From Serratia proteamaculans (GTDB lineage: Bacteria > Pseudomonadota > Gammaproteobacteria > Enterobacterales > Enterobacteriaceae): 64,000 nt of DNA. The stretch is taken from positions 1 through 64,000 of the forward strand of contig NZ_WBKI01000004.1 of NCBI RefSeq assembly GCF_008830365.1, given 5' to 3'. Below, piece by piece: positions 60,968 to 64,000 of this stretch. The notes beneath the pieces are model-generated. The model did not search any database. It was not told where the DNA came from and saw nothing but the letters and a program-made list of their open reading frames with translations. The position numbers and the translations under genes are program-made. How positions within the stretch are numbered: the stretch's first letter is position 1; each line of letters starts with the position of its first letter.

Positions 60968-61436
60968 ACAGCGATTGGATCACCTTCAGTTGTTCTTTCG
61001 CCAGGTCCTGACGGCCCTTGCCCATATAGGCTTCGCCCAGATATTCACGGACTTTTGGGTATTTCGGATCCAGCGCCACTGATTTTAAATAGTAGCCGAT
61101 CCCTTCATCGGTGCGGCCGAGCTTGCGGGTAGCATAACCCCGGTAGTTGAGCGCCACGGCGGTGTTGGGATCCTTCAGGGTATTGAGCATATCGAGCGCT
61201 TCCTGGTAACGACCGCTTTTTGCCAGCGCATAGGCATAGTTCGCCCGATCGTTGTCGTCGATCATGCTGCTTTTTTCCACCATGCAGGTCTTGGTTTTTG
61301 TATCGTATATCTGGCCTTTCGGGCAGGTAGGCGTGGTCTGGTCGCTACTGTCACCACCCATCGCCAGAGCCGCCCCGGAAAACAGCAACGAACCGGCAAT
61401 CACAGGCAACAGCAGGCGTTTCACTAAACTGTTCAT
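60903..61436 (-). CDS. Secreted TPR-repeat protein of the sigma factor operon
   Basis: The 177-residue product has a signal peptide (MNSLVKRLLLPVIAGSLLFSGAALA) and is therefore periplasmic. It has a CPKGQIYDTKTKTC loop that could form a disulphide, and then two to three TPR-like helical repeats (NYAYALAKSGRYQEALDML, ALNYRGYATRKLGRTDEGIGYYLKSVALDP, VREYLGEAYMGKGRQDLAKEQL), ending with another cysteine pair LCGTGC. It is the first gene of the operon and may act as sensor or as the effector under the sigma factor. Family function unknown. Confidence 0.8.
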   Translation of the reverse strand: MNSLVKRLLLPVIAGSLLFSGAALAMGGDSSDQTTPTCPKGQIYDTKTKTCMVEKSSMIDDNDRANYAYALAKSGRYQEALDMLNTLKDPNTAVALNYRGYATRKLGRTDEGIGYYLKSVALDPKYPKVREYLGEAYMGKGRQDLAKEQLKVIQSLCGTGCEEYRDLAAAIDNPPES

Positions 61437-61456
61437 GGTTGTTTCCTCATTGGGAA

Positions 61457-61474
61457 GGGCGCAGAGCTGCGCCC
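61457..61474. other. Perfect palindrome in the leader of the TPR-sigma operon
   Basis: gggcgcag and ctgcgccc are perfect complements separated by 2 nt, about 20 nt upstream of the TPR gene start. It is either a leader hairpin or a regulator site. A T run (61510 onward) lies on the plus-strand side. Confidence 0.5.
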
Positions 61475-61572
61475 CTGTCGAGAGAACACCCTACAGGGCT
61501 TTTTTATTCGTTTTTTAGGGTTCTTTTTTAACCCGGCGGCACGACTGTTTTCCCAATGTCGCCGATTGTCGT

Positions 61573-61578
61573 TATAAT
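61573..61578 (+). promoter_or_regulatory. -10 element of dusA
   Basis: A perfect TATAAT lies 63 nt upstream of the dusA start codon. The -35 region at the right spacing is poor. Confidence 0.4.
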
Positions 61579-61641
61579 AGCCGTTTGCGGCAGTACGCCG
61601 TTCGTTGAAACCAGACAGAATCAGGTAGCCAGTAGCCCAGC

Positions 61642-62652
61642 ATGACGACAGACAACAACGCCCCAAAATACGCCGCCAATCGTTTCTCCATCGCGCCGAT
61701 GCTCGACTGGACCGATCGTCATTGCCGTTACTTCCACCGCCTGCTGACCAAGGAAACGCTGCTGTACACCGAGATGGTGACTACCGGCGCGATTATCCAC
61801 GGCAAGGGTGACTATCTGGCTTACAGCGAAGAAGAACATCCGGTGGCGCTGCAATTGGGCGGCAGCGATCCGGCCGCCCTGGCACACTGTGCCAAATTGG
61901 CCGAGCAGCGCGGCTACGACGAGATTAACCTCAACGTCGGTTGTCCGTCCGATCGGGTGCAGAATGGCATGTTTGGGGCCTGTCTGATGGGGCAGGCAAC
62001 GCTGGTTGCCGATTGCATCAAGGCGATGCGTGACGTGGTGTCGATCCCGGTGACGGTAAAAACCCGTATCGGCATCGACGACCAGGACAGCTACGAGTTC
62101 CTGTGTGATTTTATCGCCACCGTGGCCGGGCGCGGCGAGTGCGACATGTTCACCATTCATGCGCGCAAGGCCTGGCTGTCTGGCCTGAGCCCGAAAGAGA
62201 ACCGCGAAGTGCCGCCGCTCGACTATCCGCGCGTCTATCAGCTTAAACGTGATTTTCCAACGTTGACTCTGGCCATAAATGGCGGGGTAAAAACGCTGGA
62301 AGAGGCGAAGGAGCACCTGCAGCACCTGGATGGTGTGATGATGGGGCGCGAAGCCTATCAGAACCCAGGTATTCTGGCGCGGGTCGACAGCGAACTATTC
62401 GGTCGCCAGACCGACGTGATGGACAGCGTGGCGATTATTGAGTCGCTGTACCCTTACATCGAACGTGAACTGTCGAGCGGCACCTATTTGGGCCATATTA
62501 CCCGCCATATTCTGGGCCTGTTCCAGGGGATCCCGGGTGCGCGCCAGTGGCGCCGACATTTGAGCGAAAATGCCCACAAACCAGGGGCCGATGTCCGGGT
62601 GGTTGAGCAGGCACTGGACCTGGTGCGCTTACCGCGTACCGAGATGGCATGA
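61642..62652 (+). CDS. dusA: tRNA-dihydrouridine synthase A
   Basis: DusA reduces uridines 20 and 20a in the D-loop of tRNA, using FMN and NADPH. The 336-residue TIM-barrel protein has [16 protein letters not shown] near the N-terminus, the catalytic Cys101 in [19 protein letters not shown], and [11 protein letters not shown] and [13 protein letters not shown] at the phosphate-binding side. It matches E. coli DusA throughout, with a shorter N-terminus. A hairpin terminator follows. Confidence 0.96.
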   Translation: MTTDNNAPKYAANRFSIAPMLDWTDRHCRYFHRLLTKETLLYTEMVTTGAIIHGKGDYLAYSEEEHPVALQLGGSDPAALAHCAKLAEQRGYDEINLNVGCPSDRVQNGMFGACLMGQATLVADCIKAMRDVVSIPVTVKTRIGIDDQDSYEFLCDFIATVAGRGECDMFTIHARKAWLSGLSPKENREVPPLDYPRVYQLKRDFPTLTLAINGGVKTLEEAKEHLQHLDGVMMGREAYQNPGILARVDSELFGRQTDVMDSVAIIESLYPYIERELSSGTYLGHITRHILGLFQGIPGARQWRRHLSENAHKPGADVRVVEQALDLVRLPRTEMA

Positions 62653-62691
62653 CAGAGATAAAATCTGACTAAAAGTTAGTTGTTTTGACCA

Positions 62692-62724
62692 GGCATGTCG
62701 CGTTATGTGATATGCCTTTTTTTT
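62692..62724 (+). terminator. dusA terminator
   Basis: ggcatgtc and gatatgcc form an 8-bp stem with one G-T pair and a 9-nt loop, followed by eight T. Confidence 0.85.
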
Positions 62725-62754
62725 AATTTCAATGACTTAGTTTTTACGCAGTTT

Positions 62755-62770
62755 TGGCACGCTTTTTGTA
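62755..62770 (+). promoter_or_regulatory. Sigma-54 promoter of pspG
   Basis: tggcacgctttttgta matches the -24/-12 sigma-54 consensus TGGCACG-N4-TTGCW with GG and GT exactly 10 nt apart; only the C of GC is changed to T. pspG in E. coli is a sigma-54, PspF-dependent member of the phage-shock regulon. Confidence 0.85.
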
Positions 62771-62810
62771 ATAGCTCAGCAGATACTTTGTTTTGCGAAG
62801 GAGCAAAATC

Positions 62811-63029
62811 ATGTTGGAACTCTTCTTTCTGGTCGGTTTTGTCGTCATGCTGATGGTGACTGGGGTTTCGCTGCTGGGTGTGTTCGCCGCGTTATTGGTG
62901 GCAGCGGCGTTTATGCTGATCGGTGGCCTGTTTGCGATGGTGATTAAGCTGTTGCCGTGGCTGATTTTGGCGGTGGTGGTCGTTTGGGTCTACCGTTCGA
63001 TGCAGAAACCGCAAATACGCCGCTACTGA
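62811..63029 (+). CDS. pspG: Phage shock protein G
   Basis: A 72-residue inner-membrane protein (E. coli PspG has 80) starting MLELFFLVGFVVMLMVTGVSLLGVFAALLVAAAFM and containing FAMVIKLLPWLILAVVVVWV. It is an effector of the phage-shock response. The start follows aaggag by 7 nt; an in-frame start six codons upstream would cover that site. The C-terminal tail is shorter than in E. coli. Confidence 0.93.
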   Translation: MLELFFLVGFVVMLMVTGVSLLGVFAALLVAAAFMLIGGLFAMVIKLLPWLILAVVVVWVYRSMQKPQIRRY

Positions 63030-63348
63030 TTTTTTGCCGAATAATCAGTCAGTCACGCTGAAATCTACGCAACAGACTTGCTCTGAATGCGGCGGCGATC
63101 ACAGCTTGGTATTTTAAATGTTAATGCGGCGTATTAGCCGTGTTTTTTGCCTTTCCGGGCTGTTAGGATATTTGTCGATGCAGCGATGCGACCGATTTCA
63201 TCACCGCAAGAGACATTGACCCAATACGAGTGTTGCTCAAGCAACCCGCTGTCTCGGGCGGACTCTGCTCTACCCCTACAAACGCAGTAACAAAAAGGGC
63301 TCCTAACGGAGCCCTTTTTGTTGGTCAAAATCCAGCGATATGAGGAAC
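63030..63348. other. pspG-qor intergenic region
   Basis: No gene is visible in this 319-bp gap. It ends with a strong bidirectional terminator (63292-63319) serving qor on the minus strand. The plus-strand segment from about 63120 up to that terminator is GC-balanced and structured, so an unannotated small RNA is possible but unproven. Confidence 0.4.
63292..63319. terminator. Bidirectional terminator beside qor
   Basis: A 12-bp symmetrical stem (aaaaagggctcc/ggagccctttt with a final T) encloses a taac loop. It works for qor on the minus strand and for any plus-strand transcript after pspG. Confidence 0.93.
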
Positions 63349-64000
63349 TCAGCGACCGGGGATCAGCAGGCTTGAACCGCTGGTGTTACGGCTTTCCAGC
63401 ACCTGATGCGCACGTTGCGCATCGGCCAGCGCAAACTTTTGCTCTTCCTTCACGTCGACCTTGATAGCCCCGCTGCCAATCAACGAAAATAGCTCATTGC
63501 TGGCATATTGCAGCTCAGCCCGGTTGGTAATGTAGCCGTTAAGCGAAGGGCGGGTGACGTACAGCGAGCCTTTTTGGTTAAGCAGCGCCAGATCGACGCC
63601 GGTGACCGGGCCGGAGGCATTGCCGAAGCTGACCATTAGGCCACGGCGTTTCAGGCTGTTAAGCGAGGCCTGCCAGGTACTTTGGCCTACCGAGTCGTAC
63701 ACTACGCCGACTTTCTCGCCCTGTGTCAGTTCAGCCACGCGTTGGGCGATATCTTCCTTATGGTAATTGATGGTTGCCCAGGCGCCGGCGTGTTTTGCCA
63801 GTTCGGCCTTTTCGTCGGAGCCGACGCTGCCGATCAGTTTGGCTCCAAGCGCTTTGGCCCACTGGCAGGCAATCAGCCCGACACCGCCCGCGGCGGCATG
63901 GAACAGGAACACTTCGCCCGGTTGTACCTCATGGGTCTGGCGCAGCAAATAATGCACCGTCAGCCCTTTCAGGAAGGAGGCCGCCCCCTGCTCAAAACTC
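63349..64000 (-). CDS. qor: Quinone oxidoreductase Qor, 3' part (runs off the window)
   Basis: The visible 217 C-terminal residues are read from the window edge: SFEQGAASFLKGLTVHYLL, then the dinucleotide-binding FHAAAGGVGLIACQWAKALGAKLIG, VYDSVG, RRGLMVSFGNASGPVTG and the ending SGSSLLIPGR. They match E. coli Qor, a zinc-free NADPH:quinone oxidoreductase of the MDR superfamily. The N-terminal third lies beyond the window. The neighbour pspG agrees with E. coli order. Confidence 0.95.
   Translation of the reverse strand, partial: SFEQGAASFLKGLTVHYLLRQTHEVQPGEVFLFHAAAGGVGLIACQWAKALGAKLIGSVGSDEKAELAKHAGAWATINYHKEDIAQRVAELTQGEKVGVVYDSVGQSTWQASLNSLKRRGLMVSFGNASGPVTGVDLALLNQKGSLYVTRPSLNGYITNRAELQYASNELFSLIGSGAIKVDVKEEQKFALADAQRAHQVLESRNTSGSSLLIPGR

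Overview
The window is enterobacterial chromosomal DNA, most likely from Serratia. The backbone follows the E. coli order end-of-rrnD / metA-aceBAK-iclR-metH-yjbB-lysC-pgi-psiE-malGFE-malK-lamB-malM-ubiCA-plsB-dgkA-lexA-dinF-yjbJ-zur-dusA-pspG-qor, and the proteins align almost end to end with their E. coli counterparts. The Serratia assignment rests mainly on a ShlB/ShlA two-partner haemolysin (23519-30056), whose secretion-domain motifs sit at the positions known for the S. marcescens protein, and on the moderately high GC content. I cannot fix the species.

Layout. 1-420: the tail of an rRNA operon (5S, tRNA-Thr(GGT), 5S, terminator). 573-6668: metA under MetJ boxes, then the glyoxylate operon aceB-aceA-aceK behind an IclR box. 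6699-11195 (minus): an Entner-Doudoroff and gluconate block gntK-gntU-edd-eda under two GntR-type operators, sitting between aceK and iclR. 11445-16169: iclR and the divergent cobalamin methionine synthase metH. 16206-21627: a GntR/UTRA regulator divergent from a five-gene ABC transporter operon that contains a soluble alkaline-phosphatase-superfamily phosphodiesterase, with a 16-bp perfect palindrome in front; then yjbB. 23519-30056 (minus): shlB-shlA. 30442-32886 (minus): a PanS-like transporter and lysC behind a lysine riboswitch. 33241-39100: a CPA1 antiporter, pgi, an isolated Wzi-type outer-membrane gene, psiE. 39201-47693: the divergent maltose regulon, with an extra, internally shortened GH13-like gene translationally coupled to malK. 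47749-51164 (minus): an MFS transporter, LacI-type regulator and nucleoside hydrolase operon with an 18-bp perfect palindrome upstream. 51553-58816: ubiCA, plsB, dgkA, lexA-dinF (with a 127-bp palindromic repeat between the last two), yjbJ. 58924-64000: zur, an ECF sigma / anti-sigma / TPR operon where E. coli has yjbL-yjbM, dusA, pspG with a sigma-54 promoter, and the 3' part of qor.

Functionally, the conserved part is central metabolism (glyoxylate shunt, methionine and lysine synthesis, glycolysis, phospholipid and ubiquinone synthesis) plus SOS, zinc and phage-shock control. The accessory cargo lies between backbone genes and is mostly uptake systems with their own regulators. The least explained items are the GH13-like pseudo-enzyme in the malK operon, the phosphodiesterase-linked ABC system, the sigma/TPR operon, and several perfect palindromes with no assigned regulator. 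No insertion sequence, phage, CRISPR array, integrase or replication origin was seen. Start codons were moved from the longest reading frame wherever a ribosome-binding site and family alignment supported it (aceB, aceA, eda, metH, yjbB, shlA, malE, malM, the nucleoside hydrolase, the LacI regulator, the MFS gene, ubiC, ubiA, plsB, dinF, zur, pspG).
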